Part shown: positions 35,801 to 43,411 of the stretch, piece by piece
Numbering within the stretch: position 1 is the first letter of the stretch
Layout of the letters: each line of letters begins with the position of its first letter
Assembly: GCA_964250765.1 (NCBI GenBank)
Contig: CAXUHF010000003.1
Location: 1 to 64,000 of the forward strand
Direction of reading: 5' to 3'
Source of the DNA: JBBQVS01 sp964250765
GTDB lineage: Bacteria; Chloroflexota; Ktedonobacteria; Ktedonobacterales; Ktedonobacteraceae
DNA: 64,000 nt
Position numbers and translations under genes: made by a program
The notes under the pieces: model-generated
What the model was told of the DNA's origin: nothing
The model's database searches: none
What the model saw: only the letters and a program-made list of their open reading frames with translations

Positions 35801-37086
35801 CCAACCAGGGGAGATTGATGTGTACGTCCGATCTGTGACGCGGGGGATGGGTGTGCTGAAGCAGACCCGTACAGGGGGGTATTGTTGTCCGATGATTGGC
35901 GTGCGGACAGTGATGAATCACTCCCTGTACGGGTCTGCTTCAGCACACCCTGCTCTGACGTATCTCGATTACGTGTAGATGACGACGATGAATCACTCCC
36001 TGTACGGGTCTGCTTTAGCATATCCTCTGTCTGCTTCAGCACACCCTGCTCTGATGATGTATCTCGATTGCGTGTCGTTGGAATGGCCCGCACAGCTTCA
36101 TATAATGTACGTGTCGCAGGTAGAGGGGCGATTTGATATTCTTGTTGCAGAACGGTTGTGAGTCGCTTGTAGGCGCGTAAGGCTTCACCTCTGCGTCCAA
36201 GTTGTGCCAGCACACGCATGAGAATTTGCACGGCAGCTTCATTAGCAGGATCAAGCGACAGAAGTTGGTTGAGCGGCTCGATAGCACCCGTCAATGCCTC
36301 GCGTTGAATGCGCAGTTCTGCGAGTTCGATGAGGAGTCCGGTCAGACTACGTGATAGGCTTGCACGGCGTGATAGTGTGACCTCAGCTTTACGCTCTTCG
36401 GGAAGGAAATCACCACTGTAGAGCGTTGAGGCTTCTTCCAGCAAACGCTCTTTTTCGGTGGGATTGTCAGTGGCATGGGCGAGAGTAATGAAGTGTTCAA
36501 AGGCGTCGGCGTCAATCCAGATATGTTGTTGATCGGCGAGGACAAGCATTTCGCGCTCAGTCAACAAGAATGGCGAGGTGGCAAGTTTTCCGCGTGTAGG
36601 CTCAAAGACTTGACGTAGGCTATGTACGGCGCGATCAAGGCGGCTACTCGCTGTGTCGCTATCGAGGATGTCGGGCCAGAGTGTCTCGGCAAGTTGTTCG
36701 CGTCCCAACTTTCGACTCGTGGTGCTTATGAGGCAACTCAGAAGTACACGTACACGCTGCTGTTGCCATAGAGCGTCGGTGACGGTCTGCCACTCGTTCT
36801 CTATACGACGTTCGAGACGAAATTGACCAAGTGTATAGATACGTATCTGCTCAGAGTCGCTGGATGCGGGCACAGACAAGTCTTGTATTGGATGCATACC
36901 ATCCATCGTCGCCTTTGCATCGGCGGGCAGATGCTTACCAATGTAGGTACGCGTTGTGCGCCCATCTACCGTCTGATAGGCATACCAATAGGGACCATGA
37001 CCAGTTCCCTCGCGACACCTACGGCAACGTGACTTCCCACAATAACTTATCTGTTGATGGTAAGTAATCTTATTACTACCATTCAT
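32872..37086 (-). CDS. BTAD-type transcriptional regulator with STAND ATPase and TPR domains
   Basis: A 1404-residue protein in five parts. Residues 1-60 form a Cys-rich domain (YCGKSRCRRCREGTGHGPYW, then YIGK). About 75-330 hold an OmpR-like winged helix plus the bacterial transcriptional activation domain. About 340-420 is a Ser/Thr/Gln-rich linker made of DNA repeats. About 425-800 is an AAA_16/STAND ATPase (MGEVGIGKTRLAEEIG, LLIVLDDLQWSDDSS). About 830-1390 are TPRs. Such proteins act as ATP-gated switches that activate genes when the TPR sensor binds a partner. The ATG at 37086 follows GAGGAGG. A paralogue sharing the first domain is encoded at 47186. The target genes are unknown; the divergent neighbour is a sigma factor. 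Confidence 0.92.
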   Translation of the reverse strand: MNGSNKITYHQQISYCGKSRCRRCREGTGHGPYWYAYQTVDGRTTRTYIGKHLPADAKATMDGMHPIQDLSVPASSDSEQIRIYTLGQFRLERRIENEWQTVTDALWQQQRVRVLLSCLISTTSRKLGREQLAETLWPDILDSDTASSRLDRAVHSLRQVFEPTRGKLATSPFLLTEREMLVLADQQHIWIDADAFEHFITLAHATDNPTEKERLLEEASTLYSGDFLPEERKAEVTLSRRASLSRSLTGLLIELAELRIQREALTGAIEPLNQLLSLDPANEAAVQILMRVLAQLGRRGEALRAYKRLTTVLQQEYQIAPLPATRTLYEAVRAIPTTRNRDTSSEQGVLKQTEDMLKQTRTGSDSSSSSTRNRDTSEQGVLKQTRTGSDSSLSARQSSDNNTPLYGSASAHPSPASQIGRTHQSPLVGRVQELKDLQTLLGTTEQATKFKLPGQRKHATSLALDTQRTPQCMILMGEVGIGKTRLAEEIGREARARGWLVAWSRVYAQEGGIPYRLWIEVLRKALTNGMVQRQEIAKRPLVYQPLNALLPELHALLPQVEFPAQMLAEQEQLRLWEAARELLSNVAEGTPLLIVLDDLQWSDDSSCELLAYLARRVYGHPIVIVCTCRDNELPANHALRPLLTDLQRERVVETVALEPLSDEYIGTLVTQIAQPTLQLAEPTIERIQDRAAGNPFFAEELTRGVSIQSDAVPLPESITAVLDLRLSRLSKACQSLLRKAAVLGGSFEFPLIQAMEATSAGSEADEDAILDLLEEALQSGMLTEEGVGTRITYLFWHPLLVSHLYEGLSAARRASLHRRAADILRTTYQRHEEEGAAIITHHLLLGGGDPQHIIHYAELAGDRAYGLSAYPEAEKHYRIAVEYIDSTIGKNADTEEQMRLAYLLERLGECNFIQGNFEQSRRFYERVLEIRRQQNNLVSPIDLRQEAQIQALLLSEIGWTWYGIGDNAQAYLYSEKAEQVLWNSRIERGPAWAKICFYQSYIRCQEGKYEEGFHKAQEALVLFEEVIKQHKLKIEEKPRLTRIERSLIGDPVDLGHAQVILGSLASYVGQPNTALAYYSTALALYEQYQHRREIASVCCNMADFHLRRSEYTLAQSTLRRSLSMAEQVGDVRLICVVRGNMGVLAMRLGDLTEAEDYLAQGIELAERINDPIYLSILSTYLAVVLQEKGNSPDARKNALRALCAVRSMHIAPCIGMALIALGFIYVTQATIVESDAEKRKFLKHAKITLERGLVLEDIETETKTEGKLMLAHVAFLSDEIETAQQQALDTLKEATQYELLWLVARTQRVLGSITAALHEDEQSRQYFEQALRTFQKRGMVLEEARTLRERSATLLSRMNFSSEERDKAIQDLNVTNEIFVTHQAVLDAMITQHILAAHAQRVDV
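35848..36075. repeat. In-frame repeat cluster in the linker of the BTAD regulator
   Basis: GGGTGTGCTGAAGCAGACCC (35848 on) recurs inverted at 35931-35950. GATGAATCACTCCCTGTACG occurs twice in direct orientation (about 35912 and 35987), and CTGCTTCAGCACACCCTGCT also twice. The encoded peptide repeats GVLKQTRTGSDSS. The ATTCATC core and GTACAGGG edge look like a diverged GTAG-hairpin unit. Confidence 0.7.
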
Positions 37087-37423
37087 GAAGGCGGCCTCCT
37101 CATTGGGCAAAGATGCATAAGACATAGCAATACATTGTGTAACAGCAATTGTGTGATGTCAACCGTAATCATATCTTTTCCACACAGAAGACAGGTACAA
37201 GACATTTTTCTGGAATAGGAAACTATCTTCCAAAGATATACGATATTCTCCATTACTTCAACGTTCCCTACACATAAATTAGAGGAATAGCAAGGAGATA
37301 TCCTATTGCGATAGACATTACAAAAAAGAGACACATGAATATACGGGAAGAACGCTAGGAGATACCACAAATCGGCATTGCGTATACTCATTTCCAGAAG
37401 AGAGGAGAGGTAGGTGGGAAGCG
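37087..37423. promoter_or_regulatory. Divergent control region of the BTAD regulator and sigma factor
   Basis: On the minus strand, TTGACA (37157-37162) and CACAAT (37134-37139), spaced by 17 bases, form a good promoter for the BTAD regulator. On the plus strand TATACT at 37383-37388 is a possible -10 for the sigma gene, but its -35 is poor. Nothing else was recognised in these 337 bases. Confidence 0.5.
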
Positions 37424-38464
37424 ATGACAGAGTATTTATCGGTTGATATGAAGAAGGGAATGGACATGACGACATACGCACATCCATCTATGAAGCGTGT
37501 AGATGGAGCCGTTGCATTCAAGCCCGCCATTGACGCAAATCCAGATGAGTTGTTTTTGAGTGACCCGACGCGTTTTTACCGCTACGAGATTGGGCAGGTC
37601 GATATGCTTTCGACAGAGAAGGTGACGGAACTTGCCCGCAGTATCGAGCGTGGACGCCTCGACAAGAAACGCCGCCCAACACGTTTTGTACGAGGTTTCC
37701 GTGAGGTTCCAGTACAGACACACGAGACACGCGAAGCGGAGGATGCGCGCCGCCAGCTGATTGAGGCAAACTTGCGCCTCGTGCTCCACATTGCACGCAA
37801 GTACCGTGGTTTTGGCGTGGACCTGATGGACCTTATTCAAGAAGGGAACATGGGTCTGATGCATGCCGTTGAGAAGTTCGATTATCGCAAGGGCTATAAG
37901 TTCAGCACGTACGCGACATGGTGGATTCGGCAATATATCACACGTGCGTTAGCTGAACAGGCCAGTGCAATTCGTGTGCCATTATACAAAATCGAGGAAA
38001 TTAAACGTCTCGCCCGTGTGCGCCGACGTTTGCAGCAAGGTCTTGAGAGCGAGCCAACCCTGGAGGTGTTAGCGGAACAAATGGAGATCAGCGTACAGCA
38101 AGTTATTACACTGCTGTCAACGAATCAGGAAACGATTAGCCTGGATACGCCGCGTAAAGGTGGTGATGACGAGATTTCTCTGAGCGAGATACTGGAAGAT
38201 GATCCACGCTATTCGCCCGAAGGCGTGCTGATTAAGCAGACACTTCACGACCAGATACAAGACCTACTCAACTGTCTGACACAACGAGAACGAGAAGTGT
38301 TGCAACTACGCTACGGTCTCGACGGACATCGTGAGCACAGCTTGACCGAAGTTGGCAAGAAGATTAGCCTGAGTCACGAGGCAGTCCGCCAAATCGAGTT
38401 CCGCGCCCTCCGTAAATTGGACCATCCGAGCCGTGACCGGATGCTACATGACTTCCTGGTTTAA
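37424..38464 (+). CDS. Sigma-70 RNA polymerase factor (RpoD/SigA-like, short)
   Basis: A 346-residue group 1/2 sigma factor. It has region 1.2 (DPTRFYRYEIGQVDML), region 2 (LRLVLHIARKYRG, DLIQEGNMGLMHAVEKFD, GYKFSTYATWWIRQ), region 3 (VPLYKIEEIKRL onward) and region 4 (LTQREREVLQLRYGLDG and LSHEAVRQIEFRALRKL). The long acidic region 1.1 of housekeeping RpoD is missing, so it is probably an alternative group-2 factor reading similar promoters. The ATG at 37424 has GGTGGG upstream; ATG 37451 is an alternative. The BTAD regulator lies divergently upstream. Palindromic terminators and an N gap follow. Confidence 0.93.
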   Translation: MTEYLSVDMKKGMDMTTYAHPSMKRVDGAVAFKPAIDANPDELFLSDPTRFYRYEIGQVDMLSTEKVTELARSIERGRLDKKRRPTRFVRGFREVPVQTHETREAEDARRQLIEANLRLVLHIARKYRGFGVDLMDLIQEGNMGLMHAVEKFDYRKGYKFSTYATWWIRQYITRALAEQASAIRVPLYKIEEIKRLARVRRRLQQGLESEPTLEVLAEQMEISVQQVITLLSTNQETISLDTPRKGGDDEISLSEILEDDPRYSPEGVLIKQTLHDQIQDLLNCLTQREREVLQLRYGLDGHREHSLTEVGKKISLSHEAVRQIEFRALRKLDHPSRDRMLHDFLV

Positions 38465-38515
38465 GCCCATGAGCCACTACGATGACGACGAGCAGGATGG
38501 ATAGGGGGATGGTAA

Positions 38516-38633
38516 TCCAACAGCGATATTCAGGAAGGTGCTAGCACCTTCCTGAATATCGCTGTTGGANNNNNNNNNNGACAAGCATATAGCCCCTGGG
38601 GGTGCATGCACCCCCAGGGGCTATATGCTTGTC
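38516..38633. terminator. Two 54-bp perfect palindromes flanking an assembly gap
   Basis: 38516-38569 (TCCAACAGCGATATTCAGG... around GCTAGC) and 38580-38633 (GACAAGCATATAGCCCC... around TGCATGCA) are each exact palindromes without loop. The run of N at 38570-38579 sits between them. The first should end the sigma transcript, the second the convergent PP2C transcript. Confidence 0.6.
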
Positions 38634-38638
38634 TCTTC

Positions 38639-40282
38639 CTATTCCACTTTTACGACGATGACGCTTACGTTGTCCGCGCCGCCACCGCGTAGGGCAGCTT
38701 GCACGAGCATATCGCATACGTGTGTTGGCTCCTGTCCACTCCCGACAAGCCGACGGATATCAGGATCGCGTACCATTTCCCATAGGCCATCGGAGCAGAG
38801 GACTAAGCTATCGCCTCGACGCAAATCGCGCGTGAACCAATCTACCTCTACACCGTCGCGGTTGCCGAGACTACGATAGACTTTGTTGCGGTCAGGGTGT
38901 GTATAGACCTCTTCGGGTGTAATGACGCCTGCCATGACGAGATTTGCGACCAGCGAATGGTCAAGCGTAATCTGCGAAAGACCGTTACTATCATCGTAGA
39001 GGTAGGTGCGACTATCACCTACGTTGACGACATAGACCTTTGTGTCAACAACAAGTGCGGCTGTAAGCGTGGTTCCCATGTCCTTACCCCACTCGCGGCA
39101 ACGCTGGCAGATCGCGGTGTTGGCCTTTTCGACACCGTTCACAAGCAATTCAATAATAATCGTATCGTTGAGGGATGCGCTGGCAACAATATCGTGTAAC
39201 ACCGTTTGCATCATACACTGAATAGCGATATGGCTGGCCTCTTGTCCGAAGTCATGTCCACCCATACCATCAGCAACGACAAAAAGGCCGAATGGTACAA
39301 GATGGTCATTATAGGTACACATTCCTTGCAATACAACCAAGCTATCCTCATTTGGTCGTTGACGTCGTGTAATGCCGCTATTCCAACCCACTCCTACGTT
39401 GAGCCTTGTTTGCCTACGTGCAGCTAACGTTCCTGTGCGGGAAGGGCGTTCAGGAGTCGTTGGCACATCATCAATAGACGATGCATCAGTACGCTGTCTT
39501 TGCCATGTGCGTGCTGACGGAGTAGGCGGCACAGGTGTTGTTGGTTGAGTATTCGCTGCTGCACCTACCGAAACAAGTACACGTTGTGCTGTTGGCTGCT
39601 GTTCCCTTTGTTGCTGTCTCTGTTGTACTGCTTCCGAACCCTGTAGGGACCGATTCATCGCGTCCCCGTGCGATACCGATTGCCGAGAAGGACGCGATGA
39701 ATCAGTCCCTACAGGAGCATTTTCGCGTCCACCGTTAAGTATCAGTTGACGAGTAGGGCGAGTAGGGACCGATTCATCGCGTCCTTCTCGGCGGGAAGGG
39801 CGTGATGAGTCGGTACCAGTTGCTGATATATGTGAGACAAGATGTGCTTTGTGCGGCAAGTTCAGTTTAGGAATGTTCACAGTGTCCTCCTGTAACGGGT
39901 CTTCATCCAACTGTAGCACTTCACGGACATTCAGGTTGCGTGACTCTCGCCATGCGATATGACGTGCATCACGTTTATGGGGCCAGAGCAGCGTAAGGCT
40001 GACCCAGAGCAAGAGACTCCACGAGAGAAGCCACATTAGCGAAAGTACAGCAAGAATGAGAAGAGGGAAGAGGACAGATATGCCTCTTGTTGCCCATAAT
40101 CCTGGGGATTGTCGTATCTCTTGTGCAAAGAGTCGCCACGCCAAAGGTGGGAAGCCGCCTTCAGCCCAGAGCAAGAAGAGTGTAATACTTCCAAGTCCGA
40201 CCCAGGAAAGATAGCGCACCCAGCGATGCAGGTCATAGACTCCTTTGAACTCTTTTAACATGCCTCTCATGTCCCTATCCAT
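38639..40282 (-). CDS. Membrane PP2C-family serine/threonine phosphatase
   Basis: A 547-residue protein. The N-terminal 90 residues hold two membrane helices (LGSITLFLLWAEGG region and LFPLLILAVLSLMWLLSW). About 110-300 is a disordered linker, and the C-terminal 245 residues are a PP2C domain with RPNEDS, VADGMGGH, NVGDSRTY, LCSDGLW and GGADNVS, all metal-binding Asp present. It removes phosphate from Ser/Thr and should oppose Hanks kinases in the same cell. The linker contains two REP-like units translated as GTDSSRPSR and DAMNRSLQG. The start at 40282 has a weak ribosome site; ATG 40270 is possible. No kinase is adjacent. Confidence 0.92.
   Translation of the reverse strand: MDRDMRGMLKEFKGVYDLHRWVRYLSWVGLGSITLFLLWAEGGFPPLAWRLFAQEIRQSPGLWATRGISVLFPLLILAVLSLMWLLSWSLLLWVSLTLLWPHKRDARHIAWRESRNLNVREVLQLDEDPLQEDTVNIPKLNLPHKAHLVSHISATGTDSSRPSRREGRDESVPTRPTRQLILNGGRENAPVGTDSSRPSRQSVSHGDAMNRSLQGSEAVQQRQQQREQQPTAQRVLVSVGAAANTQPTTPVPPTPSARTWQRQRTDASSIDDVPTTPERPSRTGTLAARRQTRLNVGVGWNSGITRRQRPNEDSLVVLQGMCTYNDHLVPFGLFVVADGMGGHDFGQEASHIAIQCMMQTVLHDIVASASLNDTIIIELLVNGVEKANTAICQRCREWGKDMGTTLTAALVVDTKVYVVNVGDSRTYLYDDSNGLSQITLDHSLVANLVMAGVITPEEVYTHPDRNKVYRSLGNRDGVEVDWFTRDLRRGDSLVLCSDGLWEMVRDPDIRRLVGSGQEPTHVCDMLVQAALRGGGADNVSVIVVKVE
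39642..39713. repeat. REP-like pair inside the PP2C coding sequence (first)
   Basis: TGTAGGGACCGATTCATCGC (39642 on) and its near-perfect inverse (to 39713) with about 25 bases between. It is the same type as the intergenic copy at 40297. It is read in frame on the minus strand as GTDSSRPSR and DAMNRSLQ, lengthening the linker by about 24 residues. Confidence 0.8.
39762..39816. repeat. REP-like pair inside the PP2C coding sequence (second)
   Basis: GTAGGGACCGATTCATCGCG (39762 on) and a decayed inverse GCGTGATGAGTCGGTAC (to 39816). It is encoded as GTDSSRPSR and GRDESVPTR. The decay suggests it is older than the first copy 48 bases away. Confidence 0.7.
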
Positions 40283-40296
40283 CTTGTAATGGCTCT

Positions 40297-40369
40297 TGCA
40301 GGGACCGATTTATCGCGTCCTCGTCGGCGGTCGATTGCCCAGAAGGACGTGATAAATCGGTCCCTACAA
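40297..40369. repeat. REP-like inverted pair, CCGATTTATCGCGTCC type, short spacer
   Basis: TGCAGGGACCGATTTATCGC (40297 on) and the inverse ending GGTCCCTACA (40368), with GTCGGCGGTCGATTGCCC between. The spacer GATTGCC motif is shared with the copy inside the PP2C gene. It lies 15 bases upstream of that gene's start. Confidence 0.8.
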
Positions 40370-40465
40370 TTTTTCACAATCTTCAACTGTGGCAAGTATA
40401 GACAAGAGGGCTTTGCGTAGTCTCCTTATATTCTTACATTTACAGAACATGTCTCACAGAAACGT

Positions 40466-40565
40466 AAAAGCGGAGTGCGTGTTCATCGGCGCATACTCCG
40501 CTTTTGACGCTAAAAAAGAGAGGTACGCAAATTTTCAGTGTGCTGAACTACGTACCTCTCTTTTT
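40466..40565. terminator. Two terminator hairpins after the YhdH-type gene
   Basis: The hairpin at 40513-40565 pairs AAAAAGAGAGGTACG with its inverse and would end the minus-strand oxidoreductase transcript in T residues. The hairpin at 40466-40505 pairs AAAAGCGGAGT with ACTCCGCTTTT and could back it up in either direction. Confidence 0.75.
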
Positions 40566-40608
40566 GCGGAGATGTGTCTTATATTGTTCTTATACCAATG
40601 TCTTCTAA

Positions 40609-41604
40609 TTATTCTATGCGTACAATGGTACGACCTCGAATGCTACCCTTGAGAATTGCAGCTAAGACAGAAGGAAGTTCTTCTAATGATGCCTCTTTGC
40701 CGATACTATCAAGGAGTGCGTCAGGCTTATACTCGCTTGCCAGTTGTTGCCACAGTTGACGGCGTAGCTCCATTGGGCAATTCACGGAGTCAATGCCAAG
40801 CAGATTGACACCGCGTAGGATAAACGGAAACACCGTTGTCGGAACATTTGCACCACCTGTATTGCCACACGCCGCAACAGAGCCACCATACTTTGTAGAG
40901 CGTAACAGGTAGGCGAGCGTCGAGCCTCCTACTGCGTCAATGGCTCCTGCCCAACGCTCTTTTTCCATTGGGCGTGTGCTTTCCGCCGATGTTTCATCGC
41001 GCCCTAAGATGTTGCTCACACCAAGGCTTTTCAGATAGTCATGTGCCTCTGTCTTCCCCGTACTCGCAGCAACTGTGTAACCTAGCTTTTTGAGAATGCT
41101 GATGGCGATACTGCCAACGCCCCCTGTCGCACCTGTAATAAGTACGGGCCCGTTCGCAGGTGTGAGACCATTCTTCTGTAGTTGATGAACTGAAAGTGCG
41201 GCGGTAAATCCTGCGGTACCTAGAGCCATTGCCTCTTTGAGTGTCAGCCCTTGTGGTAACGGCACAATCCAATCTGCCTTAAGTCGCGCATACTCGCTGT
41301 ACCCGCCAAAATGAGAGACGCCGATGTCATAGCTTGTCGCAAGAATCTCATCGCCAGCTTTGAAGCGAGTATCACTTGACTCTATGATAGTACCTGAAAT
41401 ATCTATGCCCGGCACGAATGGATAGTTGCGAACAACTTTACCATCGGGGATCGAGGCTAGACCATCTTTATAATTCACGCTCGAATAGGCCACTCGTACC
41501 AAGACCTCTCCATCTGGAAGGTCACTCTGCGAGAGGTCTTTAAGACCCGCCGTGAAGTCATCACTGGTTTTATTGACAACGAACGCCTTGAATGATGTTG
41601 ACAT
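40609..41604 (-). CDS. YhdH/YhfP-family quinone oxidoreductase (acryloyl-CoA reductase type)
   Basis: A 331-residue MDR-superfamily enzyme without structural zinc. SSVNYKDGLA, VPGIDISGTI, GTAGFTAALSVHQL and ITGATGGVGSIAISILKKLG (Rossmann loop) match the YhdH/AcuI group. These enzymes reduce acryloyl-CoA or quinone-like compounds with NADPH. It follows an acyl-CoA ligase and an SDR on the same strand, so a role in acyl-CoA turnover is plausible. The start at 41604 has only a weak ribosome site; an upstream in-frame start at 41634 lies in the hairpin. Confidence 0.9.
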   Translation of the reverse strand: MSTSFKAFVVNKTSDDFTAGLKDLSQSDLPDGEVLVRVAYSSVNYKDGLASIPDGKVVRNYPFVPGIDISGTIIESSDTRFKAGDEILATSYDIGVSHFGGYSEYARLKADWIVPLPQGLTLKEAMALGTAGFTAALSVHQLQKNGLTPANGPVLITGATGGVGSIAISILKKLGYTVAASTGKTEAHDYLKSLGVSNILGRDETSAESTRPMEKERWAGAIDAVGGSTLAYLLRSTKYGGSVAACGNTGGANVPTTVFPFILRGVNLLGIDSVNCPMELRRQLWQQLASEYKPDALLDSIGKEASLEELPSVLAAILKGSIRGRTIVRIE

Positions 41605-41623
41605 ATTTCTGTTCTTTCTATAC

Positions 41624-41676
41624 ATATGTTTCAAAATGTGGCGAAGGCAACGCCTCTGCCACGTTTTGAAACATAT
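41624..41676 (-). terminator. Terminator after the acyl-CoA ligase gene
   Basis: ATATGTTTCAAAATGTGGC and GCCACGTTTTGAAACATAT form a 19-base stem around a 15-base loop, directly at the ligase stop codon. It separates the ligase from the oxidoreductase transcript, so the two are at best partly cotranscribed. Confidence 0.7.
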
Positions 41677-43257
41677 TTAATTAATTCTTTTGTCATGTCC
41701 AGCCCATTCTTTTTCGCGCAGGACGTATTTCTGAATTTTGCCCGTTGAGGTCTTAGGCAAGTCGCCAAATGTGATGGCGGCTGGACTCTTGAAATTCGCC
41801 AGCCGTTCGCGGCAGAAGAGGATAAGTTCTTGTTCGGTTACGCTTGAGTCAGGTTTCAAGGTGACAAAGGCTTTAGGTCGCTCGCCCCATTTTTCGTCAG
41901 GGATGGCGACGACTGCACATTCCATTACGGCGGGGTGTTGCGCGATAGCTTGCTCTACCTCAATCGTCGAAATGTTTTCGCCGCCAGAGATGATGACATC
42001 CTTTGCACGATCTCGCAGTTCTACGTAGCCATCGGGATGCATTACGCCGATATCGCCCGAATGGAACCAACCACCCTCGAATGCGGTCTCGGTTGCCGTT
42101 GGATTAGCATAGTAGCCCTTTGCCACGTTATTACCATGCATAAGTACTTCGCCCATTGTGTTGCCGTCTCTTGGTACATCGTTCATCTGTGTATCTACTA
42201 CGCGCAAGCGGTCTGCCACCACGTTGCCTTGTCCCTGTCGTGCGGCGATGCGTGCTTGCTCGTCCTCCGACAAATTCGCCCATGCATCATGAGGCTCATT
42301 CACAGAGTACGGCCCATAGGTTTCGGTCAAGCCATACACGTGAACGGTACGAATGTTTAGCTTTTTCATCTGCCCTAATAATGTTGGTGATGGGGGTGCA
42401 CCCGCGACGGTTGCGACCAACTCGCGTGCCAGTCGATGAGCCTTTGGATGATTGACGAGCAGAATTTGTACTGTAGGTGCACCGCAGTAATGTGTTACGT
42501 GCTCCTGCTCTATCGTGTCCCAAACAACAACAGGATCGAGTTTGCGCAGGCAGATATGTGTTGCACCAACGGCAGTCACAGCCCATGTGAAACACCATCC
42601 ATTGCAATGAAACATAGGTAACGTCCACATGTAGACGCTGGAACTTGTGATGCCACTCTCGATTACCTCGGCAAGCGCATTGAGGTAAGTCCCACGATAG
42701 GTATACATGACGCCCTTGGGGTTGCCCGTCGTACCGGAGGTGTAGTTGATAGATATGGTTTCCTCTTCGTCCTCTAGCCAACTTGCGATGGGATGTGGTG
42801 AACCAGCCGACAAAAAGGATTCGTAGGGGTCATCCGCAGCACCCGTATCCTCGATACGTACAACATGGATATCGCCCAAATCAATGTGCTCGATGGGCGG
42901 ATATAGTTCGGCATCGACAAAAAGGTACTTGATGCCCGAATGTTTAAGAATAAATTCTACTTCACGTGCATGTAGGCGTGTATTCACCGCAACCAGAATG
43001 CCACCAGCCGCCGGAACGCCATAATGCGCTTCTAAGAGTGCGGGTATGTTTGGTGCAAGAAAGGCGACCCGATCATATTTTTGTAGACCAATAGTACGCA
43101 AGCGTGATGCGAGACGATAGACGCGTTCGGCGAATTGTCGATAGGTATAGTGTCTATCACCATGTACAACAGCAATCTTGTCGGGATAGATCAATGCACT
43201 ACGTTCAAGAAAGCTAAGTGGCGTTAGTTCTGTGCGATACACTCGCTCATCAGTCAT
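41677..43257 (-). CDS. Acyl-CoA synthetase (AMP-forming, medium-chain type)
   Basis: A 526-residue ANL-family adenylating enzyme. INYTSGTTGNPKGVMYTYRG is the ATP-binding P-loop-like motif (A3), VYGLTETYGPYSV the A5 motif, GGWFHSGDIGVMHPDGYVEL the A7 motif, and SGGENISTIEVE and TSTGKIQKYVLRE cover A8-A10 with the catalytic Lys. Sequence details (MWTLPMFHCNGWCFTW) match the medium-chain/AlkK group, which activates fatty acids to acyl-CoA. The start was set at ATG 43257, six bases behind GGAGG. A frame extension to 43311 is only translated REP-like repeat. Flanked by an SDR and an enoyl/quinone reductase. Confidence 0.93.
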   Translation of the reverse strand: MTDERVYRTELTPLSFLERSALIYPDKIAVVHGDRHYTYRQFAERVYRLASRLRTIGLQKYDRVAFLAPNIPALLEAHYGVPAAGGILVAVNTRLHAREVEFILKHSGIKYLFVDAELYPPIEHIDLGDIHVVRIEDTGAADDPYESFLSAGSPHPIASWLEDEEETISINYTSGTTGNPKGVMYTYRGTYLNALAEVIESGITSSSVYMWTLPMFHCNGWCFTWAVTAVGATHICLRKLDPVVVWDTIEQEHVTHYCGAPTVQILLVNHPKAHRLARELVATVAGAPPSPTLLGQMKKLNIRTVHVYGLTETYGPYSVNEPHDAWANLSEDEQARIAARQGQGNVVADRLRVVDTQMNDVPRDGNTMGEVLMHGNNVAKGYYANPTATETAFEGGWFHSGDIGVMHPDGYVELRDRAKDVIISGGENISTIEVEQAIAQHPAVMECAVVAIPDEKWGERPKAFVTLKPDSSVTEQELILFCRERLANFKSPAAITFGDLPKTSTGKIQKYVLREKEWAGHDKRIN

Positions 43258-43270
43258 ATATTCCTCCTTC

Positions 43271-43392
43271 GGTACGGACCGATTTATCGCATCCTTGTTG
43301 GCAATGAACAATGATGGGGACTGTTGAAACGCTTTTCATATGCTTTAATACTTGTGATTGGGAACGAGGACGCGATAAATCGGTCCCTACAA
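43271..43392. repeat. REP-like inverted pair, CCGATTTATCGC type
   Basis: GTACGGACCGATTTATCGCA (left, GTAG altered to GTAC) and right arm GCGATAAATCGGTCCCTACA to 43391. The spacer of about 70 bases includes AATGAACAATGATGGGGACT. It lies between the SDR and the ligase, just upstream of the ligase ribosome site. Confidence 0.78.
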
Positions 43393-43411
43393 AACGTTTT
43401 TACATCCGACC

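Noticed and set aside
35848..36075. Repeat cluster as a CRISPR array
   Set aside because: Copies are few, differ in length and orientation, lie within an open coding frame, and no cas gene is present.
38565..38879. Plus-strand open frame across the N run
   Set aside because: It contains undefined bases and runs antisense to the conserved PP2C catalytic domain.
43258..43311. N-terminal extension of the acyl-CoA ligase to 43311 (NKDAINRSVPKEE)
   Set aside because: The added residues are translated REP-like repeat, and a strong GGAGG ribosome site stands directly before ATG 43257, where family similarity begins.
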